From assembly GCA_963580285.1 (NCBI GenBank), contig OY757014.1, forward strand, positions 13,840,725 through 13,904,724: a stretch of 64,000 bases of DNA, written 5' to 3'. The DNA comes from Lucinisca nassula (lineage: Eukaryota; Mollusca; Bivalvia; Lucinida; Lucinidae). Under the pieces are notes generated by a model. That model was given only the letters and a program-made list of their open reading frames with translations, made no database searches and was not told where the DNA came from. Every line of letters begins with the position of its first letter. Positions within the stretch are counted from its first letter, which is position 1. This document shows, in pieces, positions 29,978 to 40,261 of this stretch. Made by a program: the position numbers and the translations under genes.

Positions 29978-30138
29978 CCATACAAGCAGTGAATCAAGAG
30001 GAACCTTCAGACGGAAAGCCATATCCCTGGCCCCTCTGAATGGCTGGGCATGCGCAGTTAAAATTTATCATGACGGAATGCTCGAAGACACAAATTCGCT
30101 TGGCGGAGCTCATATGATAAAAGCAATACATAAATACA

Positions 30139-30197
30139 AATACAAATAATAAACCACAACAGAAGAACCCGCCTTGGAACGGTCAGCCAAAAGTATT
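30139..30197 (-). repeat. R-E fragment
   Basis: AATAAACCACAACAGAAGAAC and CGCCTTGGAACGGTCAGC match the GACCGTTCCAAGGCGG region of R-E in reverse. Short remnant. Confidence 0.55.
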
Positions 30198-30513
30198 TAT
30201 TATTATTAAGTATTTATCCTTTATTTATTTATTTATTAGAAATTTCATGGTTACATACATACATTGAAACGTATGTACCAGTGGATTTGGACGTAGGCAT
30301 GGCCTATTTTAGTCCTTTCCAATTGGTACTGTTTTGGTCAATATTCGTCTAAACATAGGCACGGCACAAAGTTAATAGAGAATACATACACAGTAATGAC
30401 ATACACGCTTACACAAAGAAGTATTTTTCCTCTTTTTATATAATTATGTACTCCTATAGTTAATTAGAGAATAAGACTATAATTGAATGAAATCACGAGA
30501 GATGTATATGAAT
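30198..30513. other. unassigned DNA
   Basis: ATTTATT-rich start, then AT-rich unique-looking sequence. Confidence 0.4.
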
Positions 30514-31815
30514 GTCGTAGACCAAATAGGAATTTAGCCAGATCCGGAATCTGGCTAGACCAAATAGGAATTCTTATTTTGCCTAGGCAGATTCCGGATC
30601 TGGCTAAAATAATATTTAGTTTAGCCAGATTCCGGATCTGGCTAAACTCTGTGTAGTCCAAATAAGAATTCCTATTTGGCTAGGCAGATTCCGGATCTGG
30701 CTAAGCTGGTCAGGCCAAATAGGAATCTTGTTATTCCATCAATGGCTGGAAACTTTTACTTCTTTCCATATTGGTGTTAGGGGCTGAATTCGGGTTATGG
30801 TAGCACTGTGACCATCCTTTAAAAACTGTTTGAGGAAATAAAGGGAGAAACAAGATATCAAATTGCATTCTGAGAAAAAATAAATTCTTTTTCACAAACA
30901 ACCAAGAAAATTATTGTTGGGTAGGTAGTTAAGTTTCATTGGGTCCGCAGAATGACAGCAAACAAGTAATTTAATGTTGTCCTCATGTTTTTAAAATACA
31001 AATAGATATAATAAAATGTTAACGGTTATCATTTTTATAAGAACAAATTCAAAAAACAATTACCTTCTATTATCAACTATTGTTTTTATCTACTCAATTA
31101 AGACATGGAGTATTGATATTCTCTATTATCTGCTACTAAACATATATTTTTTTGTGCCTTAGATTATCTACATTTTAGAGCAGAAATAAGAAAACTGAAA
31201 ACATTCCCATTCCATTGATACATGTACCGGTATGTACAGTATTTACAGTAATGAAGTTACTGAAACCCTGCTCCTCAGCTTCATAAACTAAAACATTCTC
31301 ACGTACAGTTCTTAACTGAACTCTTAGGTACTTAGTAATGAAGAAGTACATAGAATCTGTCATTTGCAAGTTTGTTTTTAAAACCATATGCAAGGATTAA
31401 ACTTTACGACATAAACACATAAGAGATTTCCTTTCATCTTTTGTTAGTATAAAAATTGTTTATGATTGCTTTTCACACATATTTGAAACAGACAGATTGT
31501 CAATGAAGCATGTAAGGCAAAAAAATTCAGAAGATGAAACATTTGTTTATTATAATAATTAGCCAGGGTGGTCTAAATAACACATTATTAAAGAAACAAA
31601 TGTGTGTCATAATTACTTTGAAAATTAAATATGTTCTATAAAACTGTTACTGAAGTCAATTTATCAATATTCATTGAAGGTCTGTTAGCATTAAACCATG
31701 ATTCCTATTTGGTCTGACCAGCTTAGCCAGATCCAGAATCAGCCTAGCCAAATAGGAATTCTTATTTGGCCTAGCCAGAGTTCGGATCTGGCTAAATTCC
31801 TATTTGGCCTACGAC
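30514..31815. mobile_element. foldback element with palindromic TIRs
   Basis: Terminal inverted repeats begin GTCGTAGRCCAAATAGGAAT. The left TIR is 30514-30731 and the right 31697-31815. Each is itself built of alternating AGCCAGATCCGGAATCTGGC-type palindromes and CCAAATAGGAATTC motifs, with an extra block on the left. The interior (30732-31696) is AT-rich with no ORF of note. No transposase. Target duplications are not clear. Confidence 0.8.
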
Positions 31816-32147
31816 ATAAATATTATCAAGTAGAAAGGTGTGCGCAGATGCGCAGGCTGGTCAAATGTTTGCTTGGTGCACAAGTTTGAAGGCCGCCTTT
31901 TGCCACATTATATACATACCCTTGCAAAACCCAGGTTACTATACATAGAGGGATTTACAAGTGCATTCAAGGCTGTAATAGTTATGTATTACAAGACTTC
32001 GACACTGGATATCCGTTAGAACCGTTTCAGCGACACGTCTCTAGTGGGTATAGTGTAAAAAGAAACAGATTTGCCCCTGAAAAAATAAATGTCTGACGTA
32101 ATTCCAGAAAATAAAAAAGCTACTAATGTGGATGTACCAAGCGAGCA
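31816..32147. other. unassigned DNA
   Basis: Nothing recognised beyond a weak GATATCCGTTAGAACCG trace of an FB arm near 32008. Confidence 0.4.
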
Positions 32148-32424
32148 CATCACGAAAACACGCCTATGTAATTTTGACCCCTTGAACCCCACTTTTATAT
32201 AGCAAAACAGGGGTTTCCGGGGGTAAACCTTATTTTTCTTATTTCTGCTCTAAAATATAGATTGTGGGTACTCGTAAGAACCGCCTCGAGGAGGCGGTTC
32301 TTACGAATGTCCACAATCTATATTTTGAGCAGAAATAAGAAAAATATCACAATTTCATCTTAACATTTTCATTTTTTCGGCGATAAAGGTGGCAATGTAT
32401 TTGTATAGGCGTGTTTGCGCAATG
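32148..32424 (-). mobile_element. FB-A, complete, arm-matched variant
   Basis: CATCACGAAAACACGCC ... GGCGTGTTTGCGCAATG. The stem reads CTCGTAAGAACCGCCTC at 32271-32287 and GAGGCGGTTCTTACGAA at 32291-32307: GTAAG opposite CTTAC instead of GTTAG/CTAAC, so pairing is kept. Confidence 0.85.
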
Positions 32425-32471
32425 AAGACTCCGATCAGCCGGTGCATCCACGCAGTCTAATCAGATTCTAC

Positions 32472-33041
32472 CATTACGATAGCACAACCGTGTTACATAG
32501 TGCATTCTTTCTTGACTCCAAAATGGTTATTTTTTCTGAAGAAAATGTGACATTAGTGTTATTTTCCGCCCCCGCCCATAGGGGCTTGAAGAAATATATG
32601 GGCTGCACGATGCTTCCACGCAGAGCTGAATCCGGCCCGCACACTAGTACTGGTAAACCGCTTAGAGAATCTAAGCCTGTCCAGGAACCGCGGTGTGAGG
32701 CGGACCGTCCATGCTAATAAACCCTATTGGTTTCATTGGTCGACAGGGCTTGAGATGTCATTTCATCTCATATCGGGTAAAAGTCCCACAAAATTGGAAG
32801 CAACGTCTCCAGAATGACCTTTACAGTGATGACGGGGACGTTAAACCTCAAATCAAACAAACAAACAAAAACCCAAACATAGATTGTAGGTGCTCGTTAG
32901 AACCGCCTCGATGAGGCGGTTCTAACGAGTACCTACAAACTATGTATTGGAGCAAATAACGAATAGCCCAATAAACCCCAGTTTTCTCTATATAAAGAGG
33001 GGTTTTCGGGGCTGTTCATTTCAATGACTTGTTAACGTGAC
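32472..33041 (+). mobile_element. FB-B split by SINE-1
   Basis: CATTACGATAGCACAACCG, ACATAGTGCATTCTTTC, CTCCAAAATGG; SINE-1; then AAACATAGATTGTAGGTGC, a perfect palindrome tip (CCGCCTCGATGAGGCGG), CTATGTATTGGAGC, CCCCAGTTTTCTC / AGAGGGG and GACTTGTTAACGTGACG. Confidence 0.85.
32568..32870 (+). mobile_element. SINE-1, full length, nested in FB-B
   Basis: Head GCCCCCGCCCATAGGGGC to a CAAACAAACAAACAAAAA tail, about 303 bp, all family blocks present. It interrupts FB-B between the TTAGTGTTATTTTCC position and AAACATAG. Confidence 0.9.
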
Positions 33042-33632
33042 GGCTTTGCGCTATGTAGATGTCAGTGGGAGTGAATATAACTATCGGAGAGGCTGTTCCA
33101 CTCAAGGTACAACAACACTGTCTGTATAACTTGTTATAGCTGCAGCAAGACAGTGTTTATATTTCCAATAACATCTTTGCTAGTGGTTTACAGGGCAAAC
33201 AGGGAAGGAATGAGGATATACTTTTATCTAGTGTATTTTACTGGACAGCCAGTCATAAGAGGATTTGAGAGGATTTCTGAGCTGCTTTGAAGTAAACGAA
33301 ATCGAAAAATTGCAGATTTTTTATGCTTTTTACATTATATATAATCTTATTGTCTTTAAATCTAATTAGCTTCTGAAAATCAAATACGTTGTAATTTGTA
33401 TTTTTAGACAGTGCCTATAATGAATGAAAACGGAAACGAAACGTATAAATACTATTATGAAAGTCTATTAAAGTTGATATTCATAGACCCTCATATAGTG
33501 CCTAAACAGAGGAAAAGTTTATAGAAAAGAAAACAAACAAAAACGGAGAAAACAATGAAAAAAATATAAGGAAGATTTCGGGACAGACAGGTATCAACAT
33601 ATATCAATCTATTTTGAACTGAATTAGCTAAG
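33042..33632. other. 5' flank of the GPCR exon
   Basis: Unlike its surroundings this stretch holds no FB, SINE or satellite sequence. A TATAAATA lies at 33444-33451, 182 bp before the ATG. An in-frame TGA at 33615-33617 precedes the ATG. GCTAAG just before the ATG could be either 5' UTR or a splice acceptor. Promoter and transcription start cannot be assigned from sequence. Confidence 0.4.
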
Positions 33633-34563
33633 ATGATAAACGGAACTGATTCAAGTCTTCGCGAAATCATGAAAGAATTTGTATTTTCAAACACAAGCGC
33701 GAACCTCAGCGAAAAACAGTTGCATAAATTATGGTATATCTATCACCATGCGTTGCTGTACAAGAACGCTGATGTAAAGTATGGTAATCAGGAAGATGTT
33801 TGGAAATACTTAGAATACGCTCATGGGCCTCGTCGAGGTCCTCTAGGTACTGTGATTACAATAACCGTAGTTTACAGTTGTTTATTCTTAACCGGGGTAT
33901 TTGGTAACGTTTGTACATGTATAGTCATATTTAAGAACAAGTACATGCATACCGCTACAAACTACTATCTCTTCAACTTGGCCATCGCAGATTTGGTGTT
34001 ACTAGTTATAGGCTTACCCCCAGAGACTGTTTCTATATGGTCAGCATATCCCTGGATATTTGGTGAAGCATTCTGTATTCTGAGGACCATGCTGGCGGAA
34101 GTGTCAACAGATGCTAGTATTTTGACCATAACAGCATTTACCGTAGAACGTTTTGTTGCCATTTGTTACCCAATGAAGGCCCAAACCATGTCCGGATTGA
34201 AGCGAGTCATTCGTGTGATCATCGTAATCTGGTTCTTGGCGTGTATGTTTTCTATCCCATTATCAATTCAGTTTGGCCTTGTTTACGCTACAGACAATCA
34301 AAATAGGACTATTCCAGAGTCTGCTTCATGCGGGATAAAAGAATACAGTTATTTAGAGCGGACCTTTGAAATTTCCACGTTCCTTTTCTTTGTGTTTCCA
34401 ATGACGTTAGTGAGTGTGATGTACACACGGATTGCTTTGGCCATCAAACGTTCTATGTGTAACAGAGAAAGATCAGACGGCTCCACAAGTGAACAGCTTT
34501 CAGGTGGGGAAATAAGAGCACAGCAACAAGCTAAAGCGAGGCGATCTGTCCTTAAGATGCTTG
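33633..34563 (+). CDS. peptide GPCR, exon with TM1-TM5 (NMU/pyrokinin-receptor-like)
   Basis: About 310 codons plus one base of a class A GPCR at the plasma membrane. The N terminus (1-70) has NxS/T sites at N3, N20 and N24. TM1 is about 72-99 with GN at 91-92; TM2 has NLAIAD (115-120). YPWIFGEAFC (139-148) gives the conserved ECL1 Trp and TM3 Cys148. TM3 ends ERF (172-174), a variant of DRY. TM4 has W200, ECL2 has C233 and sequon N224, and TM5 has P256. ICL3 leads to ARRSVLKML at the start of TM6. The LPPE...YPWIFGE and AEVSTDASILTITAFTVER patterns fit neuromedin-U/PRXamide/pyrokinin receptors; ligand and G protein are not shown. The ORF then runs into intron sequence (GRYLILPFQHETSRVLF, stop at 34614). 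The first in-frame ATG after an upstream TGA was chosen; M13 is an alternative. TM6-TM7 were not found. Confidence 0.9.
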
Positions 34564-34569
34564 GTAGGT
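34564..34569 (+). other. splice donor of the GPCR exon
   Basis: CTTG|GTAGGT follows the KML codons. A phase-1 junction would complete the split G.. codon, which fits the KML-V start of TM6 in related receptors. An alternative GT lies 4 bp further on (GTAG|GTACTT). Confidence 0.75.
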
Positions 34570-35087
34570 ACTTAATTTTGCCTTTTCAACATGAAACAAG
34601 CAGAGTTTTATTTTAACCTTATACATGTAATTAATGCATGTCTGAAACAAATAAAACTGATATTTTCACATTGTGAAAGGATAGGAAATGTTTTCGTTGT
34701 GAAAATAACTTGACCATGTTATGTTCACAATGACAGGCCTGACAACCTTTTTTCGCCAAAGCCACGTATAAAATAATGAAAAATATCTTTTTTTATAAAT
34801 ACCAAAAATATTTTATCACGAACTCGCTCTGTGTCGAAAACATCACAAATTTCATGAGGGCGTTCTTAGCACTCCTGAAATGTATAATATTTTCAATATT
34901 GTTGGTACGAGTATTCACATAAAAAGTGAAGATCCTCTTCTGTGTACAAACATGACTAATGCGGAAGAAAACATGGACAAAAGCTAGATAAGAGCAGGAA
35001 TAATTCTTCAGGAGGCGAAAATCACATTGTTTACTCTTAAAGAAAATCTAATGAAACTTCATTGCCTTAAACACCGGTGGCTTAGTT
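34570..35087. other. intron sequence after the GPCR exon
   Basis: AT-rich, with no repeat or exon recognised. How far the intron extends is unknown; no TM6-TM7 coding motif (CWxP, NPxxY) was spotted on the plus strand to the end of the window. Confidence 0.5.
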
Positions 35088-35328
35088 AATCACGTCTATA
35101 TCAGTTTAACCCTCTGAAACCCCGCTTTTATTTAGTAAAACTGGGGTTTCAGAAGTATACTTTATTTTTCTTATTTCTGCTCAAAACATAAATGTGGGTA
35201 CTCGTTAGAACCGCCCACAATCTGTTTTTGAGCAGAAATAAGAAAAACACCACGATTTTTCATTTGATATGTTTCATTGTTTGGTGGTAAAATTTACAAT
35301 GTATTTGTATAGGCCTATTTTCGTAATG
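35088..35328 (-). mobile_element. FB-A with hairpin tip deleted
   Basis: AATCACGTCTATATCAG start, CCCCGCTTTTATTTAG / AAAACTGGGG, left arm to GTTAGAACCGCC, then directly CACAATCTGTTTTTGAGCAG: the upper stem and tip are gone but the base of the stem still pairs. The end AGGCCTATTTTCGTAATG is mutated. Confidence 0.75.
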
Positions 35329-35420
35329 AATCGGAAGATATATACATGTATATAAACTTTATGTTAACATCACTTGACAAATTTACATGGAATAAATCAC
35401 ATACAAGCAGCTTCGTTACA

Positions 35421-35950
35421 TCACGTGAACAAGTCCATGAACTTAACAGCCCCTAAACCCCACTTTATATAGAGAAAACATGGGATTACAGGGGTATACG
35501 TTATTTTTATTTCTGCTCCAAGACATGGGTTGTGGGTACTCGTTAGAACCGCCTCAATGTGACGGTTCTAACGAGCATCCACAACCTACATCACGAAAAC
35601 ACGCCCATACAAATACATTGTAAACTTTACCGCCGAAAAAAAAACGAATATTTTAAAATGAAAAAGCGTGATATTCATTTTATTTCTGCTCAAAATATAG
35701 ATTGTTGGTACACGTTAGATCCGCCTCATCGAGGCGGTTCTAACGAGTACCCACAAGTTATATTTTAGAGCATAAAATAACAAAATAAGGTTTACCCCCG
35801 TAAACCCCAGTTTTACTTTATAAAAGTGGGGTTCAAGGGGGTCAAAATTATATAGGCGCGCGTTCTCCTGATGTATTTGCAGTTAAAAGATGAAAAGTAT
35901 CTTATATTAGCTATTTATGCAATGTGTCGCATGGGTGTGATATCAAAATG
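35421..35950 (-). mobile_element. FB-B split by FB-A
   Basis: CATCACGTGAACAAGTCC, CCCCACTTTATATAG / AAAACATGGG, CATGGGTTGTGGGTACTC, tip CCGCCTCAATGTGACGG, CGAGCATCCACAACCTA; FB-A; then TATTTGCAGTTAAAAG, TTTATGCAATGTGTCGCATGG and ATATCAAAATG. Confidence 0.8.
35589..35873 (+). mobile_element. FB-A nested in FB-B
   Basis: CATCACGAAAACACGCCC ... GGCGCGCGTTCTCCTGATG, palindrome near 35700-35760 with tip CCGCCTCATCGAGGCGG. FB-B reads ...CACAACCTA | TATTTGCAG..., compared with CCTATGTTTGCAG in intact copies, so any target duplication is at most TA. Confidence 0.85.
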
Positions 35951-35988
35951 TAAAAATCACTTGACAATCTTAGATACACTATATCACA

Positions 35989-36088
35989 TAAGGCATTTCA
36001 TCTCAGTGTCGGGTAAAAGACGCGCAAAATCGGAAGCAACGTCTCCAAAATTACCTATGTTGGCGGGGGTGTTAAACCTCAAATCCCC
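35989..36088 (+). mobile_element. SINE-1, 3' fragment
   Basis: AAGGCATTTCATCTCAGTG, GTCGGGTAAAAGACGC, AACGTCTCCAAAATTACC, GGGGGTGTTAAACCTCAAATC; no CAAA tail remains. Confidence 0.65.
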
Positions 36089-36090
36089 TC

Positions 36091-36296
36091 TAACAAATTC
36101 TGATATTTTGCATATTTCTACACAGGTTGTGGGTACTCGTTAGAACGACTTTTCCAAGGCGGTTCTGACTTGTACTCAAAATCTATGTTTTCGAGCAGAA
36201 ATAAGAAAAATGATGTATACCCCTGTTAACCCCATTTTTACGATATAAAAGTGTGGTTTGAGGGGGTCAAACTTATATAGGCGTGTTTTCGTGATG
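36091..36296 (+). mobile_element. FB-A, 5' truncated
   Basis: From TCTGATATTTTGCATATTTC through a mismatched palindrome (tip ACTTTTCCAAGG) and CCCCATTTTTACGATATAAAAG to GGCGTGTTTTCGTGATG. The left end is missing. Confidence 0.75.
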
Positions 36297-36354
36297 GATA
36301 ATGTATCTAGGTCCTAACATGGCATCTCCCACATCTATACATCTGGTATTATCC

Positions 36355-36545
36355 AGATGTATTTTTCGTCTTTTTCTAATTTCTGATCAAGCATAGAGCA
36401 TGCGTGCTCATAAGAACCGCCCCATGGAGGCGGCTGTAACGGTACCTACAATATGTTTTGGAACAAAAATAAAGAAAGTAAACACATGTAAAGCCATTTT
36501 CTCTGTATGAAGTGGGTTTATAGGAGTGTTCATTACGCGGAATTT
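36355..36545 (+). mobile_element. FB-B-like decayed copy
   Basis: TTTTTCTAATTTCTGATC, GTGCTCATAAGAACCGCC, palindrome tip CCCATGGAGG, CAATATGTTTTGGAAC, GCCATTTTCTCTGTATGAAG, GTTCATTACGCGGA. Both outer ends are degraded. Confidence 0.6.
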
Positions 36546-36639
36546 AAAATTGTTAGACCTGATCATCGTCAATGATCTTCGCCTTTACAAAGAAAACGTT
36601 ATTCAAAACATTCTATTAATTTCCTGTCTTATGTATTCT

Positions 36640-36862
36640 CATACGATAACACACACCCGTGCGCCATAGTGTACTTTAACATCTCCAAAATGGCTACTTG
36701 TCTGGCGAAAATCTGTGATATTTTTCTTATTTATACTGCAAACACAACCTATGTCTTGGAGCAGAAATAAGAAAAATAGTGTTTACCTCCGTAAACCCCA
36801 GTTTTCTCTATATAAAGTTGCGTTTAGAAGGGTGTTCATTTCACGGACTAGTTCACGTGATG
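36640..36862 (+). mobile_element. FB-B lacking the main hairpin
   Basis: CATACGATAACACACACCC ... GGACTAGTTCACGTGATG. ATACTGCAAACA joins directly to CAACCTATGTCTTGG, so the palindrome tip and upper arms are deleted precisely. Confidence 0.8.
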
Positions 36863-36973
36863 AAAAGTTATAGATCGCCACATGGAGGCGGTTCTAACGA
36901 GCACCTACAATCTTTCGAAAAGGAAAAATAAACAGATAAGAGATATGACTGAATGCACTGTGTCTCAGAATAC

Positions 36974-37165
36974 CTTACGATAACACACCCGTGCGCCATT
37001 ATAGTGCATTTTTTACATCTTCAAAATGGCTGCTTTTCTGGCGAAAATCTGTGATTTTTTCTTATTTATACTGCAAACATAGGTTGTGGGTACTCGTTAG
37101 GACCCCCTCATCGAGGCGGTTCTAACGAGTACCCATAGCATATATAAGAAATATTTTACGTGATG
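36974..37165 (+). mobile_element. FB-B, 3' part deleted
   Basis: CTTACGATAACACACCC, GCGCCATTATAGTGCATTTT, CTTCAAAATGGC, palindrome GGTACTCGTTAGGACC / GGCGGTTCTAACGAGTACC, then a truncated tail to TTTTACGTGATG. Confidence 0.75.
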
Positions 37166-37305
37166 AAAAGCCATAGATTGTGGGTTAGAATCGCCCCATG
37201 GAGGCGGTTCTAACGAGCACCTTCAATCTTCCGAGAAGGAAAAATAAATAGATAAGAGTTTGGGAGATACATGTATGACTGAATGCACTGTGTCTCCGAA
37301 TTAAA

Positions 37306-37885
37306 AGGCCAGTTTAATACGCGTCCTTTCAAATATACCTTTAAAAACTATAATTCTGTGTGACTTTTAGATAACATTTTATTCTTGTTATTTAAACCGG
37401 CCTAATTTAGTTTGTCTGGGAATGCTTTAATTAAATTTCTTCCAGAAATGTATTTTTAAGACATCAACGTGAAATTGAGAAACAAGTTTTAAAATGAGGA
37501 CGAACGTAATTCAGCGCAACAGCGTGTCTGTTCGTTCTGCTTTATTATCATTATCATTATTAATGTTATTATTTGTTTTGTTTTTGTGTTATTGAGCCAA
37601 TTAGATTTTTGCAGTTCATCACATTTATACAATGGGTGGCACAACTCGACCTAACGCTGAATTGGACATGAGACTTAACCAAGTTAAAGTTTGTTTTAGA
37701 CCCAGTAGGCACTCAGAGTTGTCTGAGACAAGACTAAAGACTAGCCACAAAGTCTCATATTTGATAAAACATACAGGAAGATTGATCAATATGACATCAA
37801 GGTCTAGGAGCTAGACTACCCGAAAATAGCACATCTCGAAAAGCTTTGCGTGGCTTTACACGTACAGTAAAAATCCTATATTACA
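37306..37885. other. unassigned DNA
   Basis: A short ATT-rich run near 37545-37575 and no recognisable coding region. A 60-codon ORF at 37632 has no motif. Confidence 0.4.
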
Positions 37886-37950
37886 ACCACCTTTGGGACT
37901 GGTCAAAAGTGGTCTTTAAGGCCATTTTGAACAGTCCCAAAGGTGATCTC
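37886..37950. repeat. GACCACC-type hairpin
   Basis: ACCACCTTTGGGACTGGTC paired with AACAGTCCCAAAGGTGATC, inner arms CAAAAGTGGTCTTTAAGG. Preceded by TACAGTAAAAATCCTATATT. Same family as 40853 and 54737. Confidence 0.7.
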
Positions 37951-38454
37951 TTAGGAGATGCAGGCCCAGCAGGGTGTAGAAAACACAAAGGCTGAATAAC
38001 TGAAACCTTCTCAATAAGCTTTTAAAAGCAGATTTAGTCTGAATTTTATGTGTTCTTAACAGCGGAATTTTATTTGTACCTATATGATCACCGTATTGTC
38101 ACGTACCTGGTGCTGTTTTAATATGTTACCCTTAGTGGTTCAAATTACCGATGCCTCGAACAATTTTCTCAAGTCCTGAAGGTGTTCGAGCCAGGGAAGT
38201 TTGATTTTAAGTCTGTTTCACTCCCTACCACACATCAGCCCCTTTAGCTGATTGTTTCTGTTTAGAGAAGATACAGATAGTACTGAAAAATGTCAGGAAT
38301 TCACCAGTTTGTTGTTTCCTCTATAAAACCTTAATAAGACGCGAGCCAACGGTGGGGTTTACAATGTCATACATTATTTTATTTCTATCAAGGAAAGTTT
38401 TGTGTGTCCTTGTTAGAACCGCCTCAGGATTCTAACGAGCAATTGGATTCTATT
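37951..38454. other. unassigned DNA with an FB arm scrap
   Basis: GTTAGAACCGCC-TCAGGATTCTAACG near 38414-38438 is a collapsed FB palindrome. The rest is unrecognised. Confidence 0.4.
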
Positions 38455-39768
38455 TTCATCTCCCGACCGAATAGTTTCGGTTGATATAGCAATCAGCCTG
38501 GCATCCGTCCGTCTGTTTGAATTGACCATAACTCAAATACCCTTTGAGATTCATTAATGGTACTTTGCACAATCGTTCAAAAGGCTGAAACGGTGTGTCA
38601 TTTGCAAGAACCACGACTCTGGGTGCCATAGTTTTTGAGTTATCTCCCGCCCAATAAAATAGAATGACTACATTGTGATGACCCTTAGAGATATATTGAT
38701 GGTACATATACCTGGCACAATTGTTCACAAGGCTGAGACGGCGTGACATGCACAAGAACCACAACTCTGGGTGCCATGGTTTTTGAGTTATGAGTTATCT
38801 CCCCTTCCAATTAAATTGAGTGACTACCTTGTGATGGCCATAACTCCAATACCCTTTGAGATATATAGTTGGCACATGACACACTTATTCAGAAGACTTG
38901 AGGCGGAGTGTCGTGCGCAAGAACAACAAGACTGAGTGCCATGTTTTTCTTTCAGTTACCCCCACCCCACCCTCCAATACAATAGAACCTTTACCTTATG
39001 TCCATATCTCCAATACTTTTTGACATATGTTATTGGCACTTGGTAAAGTTGTACACGAGGTCAAGCAGGCGTTTCATCCGCAAGAAGCACAACTCTTGTT
39101 TTTTGAGTAATCTCCCATGAAAATATAACCTTGTTATGGCCATAACCCCAATACCTTTTGAGATATTTTGATGGTAATTGGCACAATTGTATATACGGAT
39201 AAGACAGCTTGTCGTGCTAAGAACCACAACTCTTGGTGTTATGGGATTTGAGTTATCTCCCCTTCCTATATAACAGTATGTCCACCTTGTGATCACCATA
39301 TCTCCATTACCCTTTGTGAGACATGGTGCTTGGTGCAGATGTACATAAGGTTAAGCAGGCGTGTCATATGCAAGAACCACATTTCTGAGTGCGCTGGTTT
39401 TTTAGTTGTCTCCCCTGGCAATGTAATCTTGTGATGACCATAACTCTATTACCCTTTGAAATATATTGCTTGTATTTGCCACACTTGCATACAAGGTTGA
39501 AAAGGCATGTGTTGTACAAGAACCACAACTCAGTATACCAGTACTTTGTGCATTGGAAATCTTAGATCTTCGTCATGTAGAGAAGCGATCATTAGTATCA
39601 TCAGGTGAAGATGGACTCAATAAACATTACATTTACAAAATCCTGCAAATGTTGCAGCAATACACTATGAGCTTACTAGTGTATTTTAATTCTAGTGCAC
39701 TTTCTATTTTTGAAAGATCTTCTGAAGGCCATATTGGCTTTGCCATCTCTTCTGATGGCTTTTTTTGA
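38455..39768 (+). mobile_element. P1 satellite element, copy 1
   Basis: Left end TCTCCCGACCGAATAG with CGATCAGCCTGGC-type block (here GCAATCAGCCTGGCATCC) and CCGTCCGTCTG. Then about 8 monomers of about 145-150 bp on TGATGGCCATAACTCC, AATACCCTTTGAGATATA, TTGATGGTACTTGGCAC, CAAGAACCACAACTCTGG and GAGTTATCTCCCC. Right end TCTGAAGGCCATATTGGC and hairpin GCCATCTCTTCTGATGGC. Monomers are well diverged. Confidence 0.75.
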
Positions 39769-40043
39769 AGCTGAAATACGAAACATATGTCGCAAAATGT
39801 CATGAAATGCATGTCATCGTAATGAAATTAATAATAAATGTACATTTATTCCCAGTGCAATACATTACAACTTGAGTTTTTGGCATTATAGTAGTTTTAA
39901 ACAAATAATCCTGTTCGACATAAAACAGCGAGGAACTGCAGCCAGTCATGTCCCTTTTATAATCTGTACGTGTATAGCGACCCTTATGACCGACACTTAA
40001 ACGACTCTGGATATACCGTGTGCATTTTTATCCCGCAGTAGGC
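39769..40043. other. unassigned DNA
   Basis: No recognised feature. Confidence 0.4.
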
Positions 40044-40261
40044 ATGCCATGTTACAACGCATAATGAAGTAATGTAGTAATTTCTTCATTTTGAAATTTT
40101 TACTTCATTATGCGTTGGCATAGTCGATGCGAAATGAAATAAAATGTAGTTTTTACTTCATTATGCGTCGATACCAAGAGGTTTGCGCAAAATGAAAGAA
40201 CTATTTTCATTTTGCGGTGATAGGTGGCATACTTAATTTTACTTCATTATGCGTCGACAGT

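Larger units (their letters stand above)
36640..37305. repeat. tandem duplication of FB-B plus flank
   Basis: After each FB-B right end (36862 and 37165) the same flank follows: AAAAG-ATAGAT, CATGGAGGCGGTTCTAACG, AGCACCT-CAATCTT, GGAAAAATAAA-AGATAAGAG and GACTGAATGCACTGTGTCTC. The flank itself holds an older FB half-hairpin. Confidence 0.7.

Noticed and set aside
33444..33451. TATAAATA upstream of the GPCR
   Set aside because: AT-rich sequence makes such motifs common, the distance to the ATG does not define a start site, and no other core promoter element is evident.
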